Source: Pseudoalteromonas sp. '520P1 No. 423' (GTDB lineage Bacteria; Pseudomonadota; Gammaproteobacteria; Enterobacterales; Alteromonadaceae). Taken from it: a DNA stretch of 64,000 nt. The stretch covers positions 2,480,001-2,544,000 of the forward strand of contig NZ_BBZB01000001.1 of the NCBI RefSeq assembly GCF_001269985.1, in the 5' to 3' direction. Below are positions 17,288 through 26,261 of the stretch, piece by piece; position 1 is the stretch's first letter, and the number at the start of each line of letters is the position of its first letter. The notes under the pieces were generated by a model that saw only the letters and a list, made by a program, of their open reading frames with translations, was not told the origin of the DNA and ran no database searches. Position numbers and translations under genes: made by a program.

Positions 17288-18934
17288 TTACATATTTGGA
17301 TAATTTGGGCCACCGGCACCTTCAGGTGTAACCCAAGTGATATTTTGGCTTGGATCTTTTATATCACATGTTTTACAGTGTACACAGTTTTGCGAATTAA
17401 TTACAAACTTAGGTTGTTCATCAGTATTGTCTATCTCATAAACACCTGCAGGACAGTAACGTTGCGCAGGTTCATCAAAATCAGTTAAGTTCACTTTCAC
17501 AGGAATACTCGCATCAGTTAATTTTAAATGACAAGGCTGAGACTCTTCATGATTAGTGTTAGATAAAAATACTGATGATAATTTATCAAAGCTTATTTCA
17601 TTATCATATTTAGGGTATTCAATTTTATCGCAACTACTTGCCGGCAATAAAGTGGCATGATCTGGTGTGTTGTCTTTAAATTGAATAGGTAACTTACCAC
17701 CAAAGAAGTTTTGATCTAAAGTATTGTATGCTCCACCAAAAAATTTACCGAGTTTATGCATTGCTGGACCAAAATTCCTAGAGCTGTATAACTCATCATA
17801 CAACCAAGAAGCCTCAAATTTACTTTGGTAACTTGTGATATCAGTATTAGCTTGTTCTTGTTCTATTGCTTCAAAAACAGCTTCAGCAGCCAACATGCCT
17901 GACTTCATTGCTGTATGATTGCCCTTGATTTTAGCAAAGTTTAAAGTACCTGCATCACAACCTGCTAAAATACCACCAGGAAAACTCATTTTCGGTAAAG
18001 AGTTTAATCCGCCTTTTGCGATTGCTCTTGCACCATAAGAAATACGTTTACCACCTTTTAAAGTTTCAGCAAAAACAGGGTGATGTTTCATTCTTTGAAA
18101 TTCATCATATGGACTGAGGTGTGGATTAGCGTAATTAAGGTCGATAATTAGGCCAACGACAATTTGGTTATCACCACTATGATACATAAATGAACCTCCA
18201 TTCGTATCACCCGTTAAAGGCCAACCTGTTGTATGTACCACTGTACCTTCAACATGTTTATCTTCGTCTATTTGCCAGATTTCTTTAAAACCTAAACCAT
18301 AGTGTTGTGGAGATTTACCTTCATCTAAATTAAAGCTGTTGATGATTTCTTTACCTAAATGTCCACGACAGCCTTCTGCAAAAATAGTGTATTTTGCGCG
18401 AAGTTCCATACCTGGCATATAACCATCTTTTTTATTACCATTTTCATCTACACCCATATCGCCAGTGATAATACCTTTTACAGCATCATCTTCAATAATA
18501 AGTGAGTGTGCACTGAAACCTGGGAAAATTTCTATTCCTAATTGCTCTGCTTGTTCACTTAACCAGCGACATACATTACCCATTGAGACAATATAATTAC
18601 CGTCATTGTGGAATGTTTTTGGTACTGCAAAGTTAGGCACCTTAGTACCTTTAGATTCATTGTTAAGCCAATAAATATCATCTTGCTTTACTGCTGTGGT
18701 GACAGGTGCACCTTTATTAGCCCAATCAGGAATAAGTTCATCTAGCGCTTTGGTTTCAAATACTGCACCAGATAGAATGTGTGCACCCACCTCAGAGCCT
18801 TTTTCAACTACACAGATCATAAGTTCTTTTTGTTTTTCTTGGGCTTGCTGTGCCAGTTTTATTGCTGCACTAAGCCCAGAAGGACCTGCACCAACAATAA
18901 CAACATCAAACTCCATGGTTTCACGTTCAACCAT
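17288..18934 (-). CDS. Electron transfer flavoprotein-ubiquinone oxidoreductase (ETF-QO)
   Basis: 548 residues, full length for the family. It has an N-terminal FAD-binding motif VVIVGAGPSGLSAAIKLA, the ETF-QO-typical AHILSGAVFETKALDELIPDW region, and a C-terminal [4Fe-4S] module with four Cys (RYCPAG, CVHC, KTC). It passes electrons from reduced ETF into the membrane ubiquinone pool. It is divergent from etfBA across a 183-bp region with two palindromic operator candidates, so the three genes should be expressed together. It supports acyl-CoA dehydrogenases of the liu and valine clusters located 20 kb away. Confidence 0.95.
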   Translation of the reverse strand: MVERETMEFDVVIVGAGPSGLSAAIKLAQQAQEKQKELMICVVEKGSEVGAHILSGAVFETKALDELIPDWANKGAPVTTAVKQDDIYWLNNESKGTKVPNFAVPKTFHNDGNYIVSMGNVCRWLSEQAEQLGIEIFPGFSAHSLIIEDDAVKGIITGDMGVDENGNKKDGYMPGMELRAKYTIFAEGCRGHLGKEIINSFNLDEGKSPQHYGLGFKEIWQIDEDKHVEGTVVHTTGWPLTGDTNGGSFMYHSGDNQIVVGLIIDLNYANPHLSPYDEFQRMKHHPVFAETLKGGKRISYGARAIAKGGLNSLPKMSFPGGILAGCDAGTLNFAKIKGNHTAMKSGMLAAEAVFEAIEQEQANTDITSYQSKFEASWLYDELYSSRNFGPAMHKLGKFFGGAYNTLDQNFFGGKLPIQFKDNTPDHATLLPASSCDKIEYPKYDNEISFDKLSSVFLSNTNHEESQPCHLKLTDASIPVKVNLTDFDEPAQRYCPAGVYEIDNTDEQPKFVINSQNCVHCKTCDIKDPSQNITWVTPEGAGGPNYPNM

Positions 18935-19032
18935 AACTACCCCTTTTTCTGTGACGGTTTGTGATTAATTACACCTTATTTTAGGCATAAATCAAAAAAT
19001 ATTAAGTTAATATGTCGTTAAGAGTATTTTAG

Positions 19033-19101
19033 GTTGACGTTTACGTCAACAGGAAGTAGCCTTAATTACAAATAAAAATCGTAAATTGACGTTTAGGTCA
19101 A
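19033..19101. promoter_or_regulatory. Two LiuR-like palindromes between ETF-QO and etfBA
   Basis: GTTGACGTTTACGTCAAC at 19033-19050 has perfect 8-bp arms; TTGACGTTTAGGTCAA at 19086-19101 has one mismatch. They are 52 bp apart. The same arm sequences recur upstream of the thiolase gene and, more loosely, of liuR, so the MerR-type LiuR is the best candidate binder. That assignment is inference. Confidence 0.65.
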
Positions 19102-19117
19102 CAATAATGGAGCGACT

Positions 19118-19867
19118 ATGAAAATCCTCGTGCCGGTCAAGAGAGTAATTGATTATAATGTAAAGGCTAGAGTTAAAGCAGATCAGACTGATGTTGATCT
19201 AGCCAATGTAAAAATGGCTTTAAACCCGTTTTGTGAAATTGCTGTAGAAGAAGCTATCCGTATAAAAGAGGCGGGTAATGCAGAAGAAGTTATTGTTGTA
19301 TCTATTGGTGTTAAAGCAGTACAAGAGCAATTAAGAACGGCACTGGCGCTAGGTGCTGATCGTGCTATTCATATTGAAACTGAAGAAAAACTAGAATCTC
19401 TTCAAATTGCTAAACTGTTAAATAAGCTTTTAGAGCAAGAGCCTGCAGAATTAGTTATTTTAGGTAAACAAGCGATTGACTCAGACAATAACCAAACAGG
19501 TCAAATGCTAGCTGCATTGTCTAATCGACCTCAAGGTACATTCGCTTCAAAAGTAGAATTAAATGATTCAAAAGTAAATGTAACACGTGAAGTTGATGGT
19601 GGATTGCAAACAGTTGCACTAAATTTACCAGCAATCGTAACGACAGATTTACGCTTGAACGAACCACGCTACGCATCTTTACCAAATATTATGAAAGCTA
19701 AGCGTAAACCATTAGCTGTTATTTCTGCAGATTCTTTAGGTGTTGATTTAGCGCCGCGTATTGAACTTGTAAAAGTTGAAGAACCAGCTGTAAGAGAAGC
19801 AGGGATCATTGTTGATGACGTTGCTCAGCTAATTGAAAAATTAAAAAATGAAGCGAAGGTGATTTAA
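19118..19867 (+). CDS. etfB: Electron transfer flavoprotein beta subunit
   Basis: 249 residues, beginning [16 protein letters not shown], the standard EtfB start, with the [21 protein letters not shown] region that carries the conserved recognition loop and AMP-binding neighbourhood. It forms the heterodimer with EtfA that accepts electrons from acyl-CoA dehydrogenases. etfA begins one base after its stop. Expression is probably under the palindromes just upstream. Confidence 0.97.
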   Translation: MKILVPVKRVIDYNVKARVKADQTDVDLANVKMALNPFCEIAVEEAIRIKEAGNAEEVIVVSIGVKAVQEQLRTALALGADRAIHIETEEKLESLQIAKLLNKLLEQEPAELVILGKQAIDSDNNQTGQMLAALSNRPQGTFASKVELNDSKVNVTREVDGGLQTVALNLPAIVTTDLRLNEPRYASLPNIMKAKRKPLAVISADSLGVDLAPRIELVKVEEPAVREAGIIVDDVAQLIEKLKNEAKVI

Positions 19868-20794
19868 ATGAAAACATTGATCATAGCAGACCACGAATAC
19901 GGTGTTTTAAAACCTGAAACATCAAAAACGATTAATGCAGCTTCTAAACTAGGTAATTCAATTGATGTTTTAGTTGCAGGTTTAAATGTAAGTGATGCTG
20001 CTACTACAGTTGCAAGTATTGAAGGTGTTAATCAAGTAATACTAGTAGATAATGCTGCATTTGAGCATCAACAAGCTGAAAACATGGCTGATCTAGTTAT
20101 TTCTTTAAGTAATGATTACAGTCATATCTTAGCTGCTGCAACAACGACAGGCAAAAACTTTATGCCACGTGTTGCTGCGCTTTTAGACAAAAACCAAATA
20201 TCTGAAATTGTAACTGTAGTTGACGCTGATACATTTAAACGTCCTATTTATGCAGGTAATGCAATCGCTACAGTTAAGTCATTAGAAGATAAAAAACTTA
20301 TCACTGTACGTGCAAGTGCGTTTGATTTGCAAGGTGAACAAGCCGGTGTTGATATTATCAATAACGCAACAGACACTGCAGCTACTGGAAGTGAGTTCGT
20401 TTCTAAAGAACAAGCTGAATCTGAGCGCCCTGAACTCACTGCTGCAGAAGTTATCATTTCTGGTGGTCGTGGTATGCAAAACGGTGAAAACTTCAAATTA
20501 CTAGAAGGTATAGCTGATAAACTTGGAGCTGCAATCGGTGCTTCACGTGCCGCTGTTGATGCTGGTTTCGTTCCAAATGATATGCAGGTTGGCCAAACAG
20601 GTAAAATTGTTGCACCAAACTTATATATCGCTGTTGGTGTAAGTGGTGCAATTCAACACTTAGCAGGCATGAAAGATTCTAAAGTGATTGTTGCTATCAA
20701 TAAAGACCCTGATGCACCAATCTTCCAAGTTGCAGATTATGGTTTAGTTTCAGATTTATTTGATGTATTACCTGAGTTAGAGTCTTCTTTATAA
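19868..20794 (+). CDS. etfA: Electron transfer flavoprotein alpha subunit
   Basis: 308 residues with the C-terminal FAD-binding domain: VISGGRGM, GASRAAVDAGFVPNDMQVGQTGK, LYIAVGVSGAIQHLAGMKDSK and INKDPDAPIFQVADYG, all diagnostic of EtfA. It starts immediately after etfB with no gap, as in most gammaproteobacteria, and is closed by a strong terminator. It receives electrons from LiuA and other acyl-CoA dehydrogenases and reduces ETF-QO encoded divergently upstream. Confidence 0.97.
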   Translation: MKTLIIADHEYGVLKPETSKTINAASKLGNSIDVLVAGLNVSDAATTVASIEGVNQVILVDNAAFEHQQAENMADLVISLSNDYSHILAAATTTGKNFMPRVAALLDKNQISEIVTVVDADTFKRPIYAGNAIATVKSLEDKKLITVRASAFDLQGEQAGVDIINNATDTAATGSEFVSKEQAESERPELTAAEVIISGGRGMQNGENFKLLEGIADKLGAAIGASRAAVDAGFVPNDMQVGQTGKIVAPNLYIAVGVSGAIQHLAGMKDSKVIVAINKDPDAPIFQVADYGLVSDLFDVLPELESSL

Positions 20795-20828
20795 CGACAT
20801 AGTTTAATTTTGATTATGCTATCCATTT

Positions 20829-20857
20829 AAAAGCACAACTTTATTAGTTGTGCTTTT
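20829..20857. terminator. Bidirectional terminator after etfA
   Basis: AAAAGCACAACT and AGTTGTGCTTTT pair around TTATT, with T-runs usable from both sides between convergent genes. Confidence 0.9.
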
Positions 20858-20892
20858 TTATTTAAAGTACAATACTAAGTTGCTGAATATAA

Positions 20893-21507
20893 CTATTTCG
20901 GTCTTTGCATGCTAAATGGGGTTGTAATTGCAGTGTATTCTCCGCCTCCAAGTCGTGCCAGTGGATTTATGCGATCTGAGTGCACTTTTATTCTTTTTTT
21001 ACCATCCAATTCAGAAACTTTATCATTGACATATAACTGTTTTATTTCTAAAAATATTAAAGTTTGTGGTATATCTCCGAGTTCTTTTATTTCATAAAGC
21101 TCACATGCATAAGCGACATCACATTGTGTCAAACGTGGTAATGAAAACCCTTCAAATTTTGTAGTCTTCAATTTAGATGCCTCTAATTCAGAGATCCCAT
21201 GTTCTAGGCTTGCAGCTGTTTGTGTCACTAAAGGTGCATCTTGTTCTGATGCAATATGTATCACCATTTGTCTGTTTTTTAGAACATTAACTAAAGTATC
21301 TTTTTTATCGCCATTTGGCTTTAAACCAACAGAAATCATGATCAGTGCTGGATCACTCGATACTGCGGTGAAATATGAGAAAGGCGCTAAATTAAAAGAA
21401 TCATTTCCTGAGTCGGTTAACGCCCAAGCGATAGGACGGGGTATTAAGGTTTGTGTCATTAAGTGATAACGTTGGCTTGGAGAAAACTCGCTAAATTTAA
21501 GGTTCAT
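20893..21507 (-). CDS. Flavin reductase-like FMN-binding protein
   Basis: 204 residues. The conserved start of the flavin reductase-like (DIM6/NTAB) domain is visible: LIPRPIAWALTDSG then NLAPFSYFTAVSSDPALIMISVG, with the KDTLVN segment where FMN phosphate is bound. Such proteins are flavoredoxins or flavin reductases that act with partners not present here. It stands alone, convergent with etfA, and no operon clue narrows the partner. Confidence 0.85.
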   Translation of the reverse strand: MNLKFSEFSPSQRYHLMTQTLIPRPIAWALTDSGNDSFNLAPFSYFTAVSSDPALIMISVGLKPNGDKKDTLVNVLKNRQMVIHIASEQDAPLVTQTAASLEHGISELEASKLKTTKFEGFSLPRLTQCDVAYACELYEIKELGDIPQTLIFLEIKQLYVNDKVSELDGKKRIKVHSDRINPLARLGGGEYTAITTPFSMQRPK

Positions 21508-21676
21508 TTTTATCTAAAATATGCTGTTAATTATAATTCAAATCCTGCCATAGTTGGGTGATAAACAACAGTAATAAATAAACCCGCTTTGTTTATCTAA
21601 ATATACCTCTATTCATTTTATCTACAATGTAAATTTAAATTACCATATTGTTTGATTTATTGATGAGAGTTTAACC

Positions 21677-22541
21677 ATGAAAACAAATAAAATTATGTTG
21701 TTTGCTTCAGCTGCTTTGTTACCTTTATGTGCAAGTGCTGATAGCAGTCATAAAGATGCGCATAAAACTGTATTTGACAAGGTAATTGCTAAGCAAAAAT
21801 CTGCACTTGCTAAATCTACTAAAGGGCAAGGCTTAGGTCCACAATCGCCACGTGATATTGATTCTTTATTAGGTGAAAATAATCGTGCTTTCAGTGAATC
21901 TCCTGCTTTAAAAGAAATGAATTTATGTAACATTCATTTTCATAAAAATGCTGAACATAAAGGTGGTGAATTTACTGAATATGCCGGACATGGTGATGCT
22001 AAGTGTTTTGAAACTGGTTTTGAATATTCTGGTGAATTATCTCAATCTGAATTAAAACCTTTTGGTAAACAAACTGATGCTAGTACACACGGTAACTTAT
22101 ATCCAGGCGATACAATTGAAGTAGATTATGTGCATGCAACTGCGAAAATTAAACCAGGTCCAACTCTTGGAGCATGTTTAAGTGATGCGATTGGGAATCC
22201 ACAATTGAGAGTTTAAACTCAAGCATATGTTATTGTTAATGACAAAAATGCGAGATTTTAATACATTGACACGACATAAAGTCGTAGATGGTTATCATCA
22301 AGCGATTAAAACTCCAACAAACACGGGTGCACCTGTTCAATATGAAGGTTCTACAACAGGGCCTAGCTACAATGAAAAAGGTTCACCATTTCAAGTTAAC
22401 TGGAGTGTACGTCCTAAAGTAGCAAAAGTAGATATTCGTAAAGTAGGTAAATGGCTTAAAGGGAATACGTTTAACGAAGATCATGCACATGGTGTGAGAA
22501 ACTTAGTTATGAACCCTAAGCTTCTATCTGAAATAAAATAA
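21677..22541 (+). pseudogene. Delta-class carbonic anhydrase-like gene, disrupted
   Basis: The first open part (21677-22216) has a signal peptide (LLPLCASA) and a periplasmic domain with NLCNIHFHKNAEHKGGEF and a CFETGFEYSG stretch, which I recognise as the delta-type carbonic anhydrase family of marine bacteria. It stops at TAA 22214-22216 where GAA would continue as LRVETQAYVIVND. Twelve codons on, loss of two bases in a GA repeat shifts the frame; the rest reads on in the frame of 22227-22541 (RDFNTLTRHKVVDGYHQ to the end). Two separate lesions argue for a true pseudogene. Read through both, it would be of normal length. Confidence 0.75.
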
Positions 22542-22586
22542 TTATAAATTAAAAAGTGTGTTAAATTTGAACATGAATTTAGCGGA

Positions 22587-23057
22587 CTATTTCTTTTGTG
22601 AGATCCACAACTTAATTTCCCCTTTTACGACTACTACACCATTTGTATCGTAAGCTGTAACGGCTACGTTCATATCTCCTGGTTGCCATTGTTCAGGTGT
22701 GACTTGTGCGGTACATAATATGTCAGTTCCTGCTTTGGCAGTATAGTCTAGAGACATACCTTTAGGGATCCATCTTAAATGATTTGGTATTGAAGACTCT
22801 GCCATCACGCCCATCGCCATCTCTAAACCATTACATATAGCGATAACATGAACCGTTTTAATATGGTTATGAACTGCATTCTTTTTTTTAATTAAACATT
22901 CACAATAGTTTGTTTTAAGTTCTGTGATTTTTGGATTTATGGTACCAAAATAGGGGGCTTTCTTAGCAACTATCATAGAAAAAATCTTATTGCCGAAGGG
23001 GAATTTAGAAATTTTTTCATAAATAGACATCAATTTTGTAGGCTTTACTGTATTCAT
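22587..23057 (-). CDS. DUF4442-type hotdog-fold protein
   Basis: 156 residues. The central segment with NHIKTVHVIAICNGLEMAMGVMAE followed by GMSLDYTAKAGTDI is the DUF4442 pattern, related to hotdog-fold thioesterases such as PaaI and YiiD C-domain. The equivalent of the catalytic acidic residue may be Glu in NGLEMAMG. Members probably hydrolyse or bind acyl-CoA or acyl-ACP. It has no operon partners: the FadL gene is divergent at 23244, which makes a fatty-acid link plausible but unproven. Confidence 0.75.
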   Translation of the reverse strand: MNTVKPTKLMSIYEKISKFPFGNKIFSMIVAKKAPYFGTINPKITELKTNYCECLIKKKNAVHNHIKTVHVIAICNGLEMAMGVMAESSIPNHLRWIPKGMSLDYTAKAGTDILCTAQVTPEQWQPGDMNVAVTAYDTNGVVVVKGEIKLWISQKK

Positions 23058-23243
23058 AATTTTATTGTTTTTATTATCTGGTCTGATGAGTTTATCATTT
23101 TTAAAGGAAATCTCCAGTTTGACTGATTAATCTTTAAATTCACCTTCATTTACTTGCAATGCGTTATTGCCTGAGTAAACTCTCGAACAAAAAAAATAGA
23201 GTGATAACTCTATTTGTGGTTTTTTAAGATTAAGAGAGAATTA

Positions 23244-24590
23244 ATGAACAAAGGTATTTTAACTATTGCTGTATCTACAGCATTATTTGGCTGTGCATCT
23301 CAAGTATCAGCGGCAAGTTTTAAACTAGCAGAATCTTCAGCAACAGGTTTAGGTCGTGCTTATGCAGGTGAAGCAGCGATAGCTGATAATGCAGCAACTC
23401 AAGCGCGAAACCCTGCTATGTTGACTTACCTTGAAGGGACTCATTTTAGCGGTGGTGCAGTATACGTTATGCCTAATGTTGATGTTTTAGGTGATGTTTC
23501 ATTATCTTCACCCTTATTTGGTCCTGAGGCCATTGTCATGAATGCTGACATGAAAGATGTTGCACCTAATGCGATTGTGCCTAATATGTTTTTTGCTGAA
23601 CAATTAAATGATAGATGGACATGGGGATTGGGCATTAATTCAAATTTTGGTTTAGAAACCAATATTTCAGATACGCATACCGCTGCCATTTTTGGTAACC
23701 ATACGTCAATTACAACTGTTGAATTTAACCCAAATATTGCTTATAAAATCAATTCTAAGTTTAGTGTAGGCGTTGGATTAAGACTTGTATATGGTGAAGG
23801 TAGTATTAGTGCATCGGTACCTAGTTGGATAGATGGTTTAAAGACTAAGTTACCTGAGCCAATCGCAGGAAAATTACCTGATGGTGGTACAGAACTGAAA
23901 AGTATGGAAGGCGATGATATTAGCCATGGTTGGAATATAGGAACGACTTGGCAGCTATCATCCATTCACAGACTTGGTTTTGCCTATCACAGTAAAGTTA
24001 AATTAAAACTAGATGGGGCTGCATCTGGATTATTGTACACAGGTAGTGAAAATATAAGTGTAGAAGGGAATCTACCTATTGAATTACCAGCTTTTGCAGA
24101 ACTTTCATCATACCATCAACTATCAGATAACTTTGCTATGCATGCCAGTATAAACTGGACACAGTGGAGTGTATTTGACGAACTCGTTGCTTATTTCCCA
24201 GGTGAAACAAAACCAATAGGTGGTATTGACTCAGATTTAGTTAAAGAAGAAAACTTTAAAGATAACTGGCGTTTTGCAATTGGTTCTACCTATCAAATTA
24301 ATGATGATTTGTTATATAGAGCGGGTATCGCGCTAGATCAAACTGCAGTTGATAATGAACATCGTACATTAAGTATTCCAGACTCAGATCGTTTATGGTT
24401 TAGCTCTGGTTTAGGTTATCAAGCAAGTGAAGATCTTACTTTAGATTTCTCAGTTACTTATATAAAAGCCCATGGTGATGCTGAAATAGATGAATCACTC
24501 AACTTAATGGATATAGCACAAGTTGACTTTTCTGGTGAAGCCAGTGGCGATGTATATTTAGTTGGCATGCAATTGAGTTATAAGCTTTAA
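23244..24590 (+). CDS. FadL-family outer membrane protein
   Basis: 448 residues from the ATG at 23244, chosen for the GAGAG site and because the signal peptide (ending QVSAASF) then begins at once; a 10-codon upstream extension looks artificial. Mature N-terminus ASFKLAESSATGLGRAYAGEAAIADNAATQARNPAML is the FadL hatch with its conserved NPA motif. The rest alternates as beta strands and ends in a C-terminal aromatic/hydrophobic strand (YLVGMQLSYKL). FadL proteins admit long-chain fatty acids or hydrophobic compounds. It is monocistronic, ended by a strong terminator. Confidence 0.92.
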   Translation: MNKGILTIAVSTALFGCASQVSAASFKLAESSATGLGRAYAGEAAIADNAATQARNPAMLTYLEGTHFSGGAVYVMPNVDVLGDVSLSSPLFGPEAIVMNADMKDVAPNAIVPNMFFAEQLNDRWTWGLGINSNFGLETNISDTHTAAIFGNHTSITTVEFNPNIAYKINSKFSVGVGLRLVYGEGSISASVPSWIDGLKTKLPEPIAGKLPDGGTELKSMEGDDISHGWNIGTTWQLSSIHRLGFAYHSKVKLKLDGAASGLLYTGSENISVEGNLPIELPAFAELSSYHQLSDNFAMHASINWTQWSVFDELVAYFPGETKPIGGIDSDLVKEENFKDNWRFAIGSTYQINDDLLYRAGIALDQTAVDNEHRTLSIPDSDRLWFSSGLGYQASEDLTLDFSVTYIKAHGDAEIDESLNLMDIAQVDFSGEASGDVYLVGMQLSYKL

Positions 24591-24616
24591 TAACATAGAA
24601 AATAGTAGACATTTAT

Positions 24617-24649
24617 AGGTAAATCTTTAGTGTACAGATTTACCTTTTT
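24617..24649 (+). terminator. Terminator after the FadL gene
   Basis: AGGTAAATCT and AGATTTACCT pair around a 9-nt loop and are followed by five T. Confidence 0.85.
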
Positions 24650-24664
24650 GATGTTGTAACTATT

Positions 24665-25276
24665 ATGAATAGACCTACTTTATTTTATATATATGATCCT
24701 ATGTGTAGCTGGTGCTGGGGGTATAAGATTACATGGCAAAAATTACAACAGTTTTTAGACCCATTAGTTGATATCGAATATAAAGTTGGCGGATTGGCGC
24801 CCGATTCTGATGCGGCTATGCCAATGCCTATGCAAGGGTTTTTACAATCTACATGGCAAAAAATAGAAAAAGATCTAGGTACTGAGTTCAATCATGATTT
24901 TTGGCGTAATAGCACTCCGAAACGTTCAACTTATCCATCATGTCGTGCAGTGATCATTGCAAGAGACTATCAGCTAGAAACCCAAATGCTTGAAGCTATT
25001 CAAAAAGCTTATTACCTAGAAGCACAAAACCCATCAAATAATGACGTCCTAATCCAGTTAGCGAAATGCTTGGGAATAGATAAGATTGAATTCGAACAAA
25101 AGTTAAAAAGTGATGAGATTAATAATAAATTGATATCAGAAATTAATTTGATACAAAAAATGCCAATACAAGGCTTTCCTTCCCTTGTTTTACATCTCGA
25201 TGAACAATATTATCCAATAAGAATAGATTACAAAAACTTTAACACGACACTAGAAGAAATAAAGTCACATTTATAA
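24665..25276 (+). CDS. DsbA-like thioredoxin-fold protein (FrnE type)
   Basis: 203 residues, no signal peptide, with a CxxC active site in YDPMCSWCWGY at about residues 13-16 and the helical insertion and cis-Pro region (MPIQGFPSLVL) of the DsbA/FrnE subgroup. Cytoplasmic FrnE-like proteins are disulfide isomerases or oxidative stress factors. A small exported protein of unknown function follows 33 bp later on the same strand, so the two may be an operon, but the different compartments argue against direct partnership. Confidence 0.85.
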   Translation: MNRPTLFYIYDPMCSWCWGYKITWQKLQQFLDPLVDIEYKVGGLAPDSDAAMPMPMQGFLQSTWQKIEKDLGTEFNHDFWRNSTPKRSTYPSCRAVIIARDYQLETQMLEAIQKAYYLEAQNPSNNDVLIQLAKCLGIDKIEFEQKLKSDEINNKLISEINLIQKMPIQGFPSLVLHLDEQYYPIRIDYKNFNTTLEEIKSHL

Positions 25277-25309
25277 AGCGGTTATAATTAACAGTATTAA
25301 GGAACTAAA

Positions 25310-25840
25310 ATGAAAACAAGGATCATCGTTTACTCAGTATTGTTAATAATAATCCTTTTAATTAGCCTTAAACCTGCAACTTCAAAAAATGAAGGGTTGA
25401 TCATTTATAATCAGCCTCAAAATGATATTCCAGTCGAACAATTCATCCGTAATTGGGAAACGATGTCAGTTATTAAGGCTCAGGTTGTATCCGATATTGA
25501 TGACCGACTTATCTTAAAAATTGAATATTTGTATTCTGGCGATCATGGAGATGTTGCAACTACATGCGGTGGCGTATCTTTTGAAGGAAAAAGAGGTGAC
25601 TGGTCTTGTAGACCTTCTGGTGTGAAAAAGGGCAGAGGAACAGCGATGCTGAGCTTTGGTTTATCATCGGCTGCAAAAGATACTGAATGTTCTACTGATA
25701 TTACATTTAGTATTTACGATAATAAAGGGTCTGTATTTGCACATCAAAAAATTCCTTATGAAAAGATATGGTATAAAAATATAAATGGGATACTAGGATC
25801 TGTTTCTAAACTGTTTTCATCTTGCCCCGTATATAGCTAA
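25310..25840 (+). CDS. Exported or membrane-anchored protein of unknown function
   Basis: 176 residues with an N-terminal hydrophobic segment (about 6-22) that is a signal anchor or uncleaved signal. The outer part has five Cys (including TTCGG, WSCRP, ECSTD, SSCPV), suggesting disulfides. The fold looks beta-rich. I recognise no family. It has a good AAGGAAC site and probably shares a transcript with the DsbA-like gene upstream. Confidence 0.6.
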   Translation: MKTRIIVYSVLLIIILLISLKPATSKNEGLIIYNQPQNDIPVEQFIRNWETMSVIKAQVVSDIDDRLILKIEYLYSGDHGDVATTCGGVSFEGKRGDWSCRPSGVKKGRGTAMLSFGLSSAAKDTECSTDITFSIYDNKGSVFAHQKIPYEKIWYKNINGILGSVSKLFSSCPVYS

Positions 25841-25852
25841 TTATGGGTTTTT

Positions 25853-26116
25853 ATACCAATTGTATCAAGTAAGTTCCCACTCAGAGCCTTTGGGGGTTTT
25901 CATTTCTAGGCATGTTATCGCAGTAATGGTCATTCCCTTAAAAGATAACATAACAACGAAGTGTAAATCCCCAGAGGCTCCTTTAAGGCGGGTTTAAAAG
26001 CGTTTTATACTGCGTTAAATAATTTTGAAATAGAATAACTATGGCTTCAATTATTTGCCTTGTCTAAAGCGCTTTTAACTCCCGCTGAATTGGAAGTTAA
26101 TTAATACAATTGGTAT
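25853..26116. mobile_element. 264-bp MITE-like foldback element
   Basis: Perfect 13-bp terminal inverted repeats, ATACCAATTGTAT (25853-25865) and ATACAATTGGTAT (26104-26116). Inside are two long hairpins: GAGCCTTTGGGG with CCCCAGAGGCTC (25884-25895 and 25969-25980) and a GCGGG...AAAAGCG arm with CGCTTTT...CCCGC (25988-26002 and 26070-26085). It has no coding capacity. Elements with these ends are common in Alteromonadales genomes from memory; copy number could not be checked here. It fills the gap between the exported protein and the HDOD gene. Confidence 0.75.
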
Positions 26117-26150
26117 TAGACCTAAAAGTCTATAACTGAAAACTAAACCT

Positions 26151-26261
26151 GATATACTCGCGACCTTTAAATATCCCTTATCTTTGTAAGGAGTATTTAA
26201 ACACATGGAAGTAGAACCATACTGATAAGGATATTTATGTTATTTGCTTGAGGTCCATCAG
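26151..26261 (+). promoter_or_regulatory. HDOD gene leader with two mini-frames and an anti-ribosome-site pairing
   Basis: A TATACT -10-like box is followed by AAATATCCCTTATC, which is complementary (one bulge) to GATAAGGATATTT at the ribosome site near 26225-26237. Two tiny frames with their own ribosome sites occur: ATG at 26205 (M-E-V-E-P-Y-stop) and ATG at 26237 (M-L-F-A-stop). The second ends at the GAGG that serves the TTG start of the HDOD gene, so reinitiation or coupling is possible. Function is inferred only. Confidence 0.4.

Noticed and set aside
17240-17488. 82-codon plus-strand frame after the GAF kinase
   Set aside because: It reads through a terminator hairpin and then antisense to the ETF-QO iron-sulfur domain.
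22214-22216. In-frame TAA of the carbonic anhydrase as programmed recoding
   Set aside because: TAA has no known recoding here, and a second, independent frameshift follows, so simple decay explains both.
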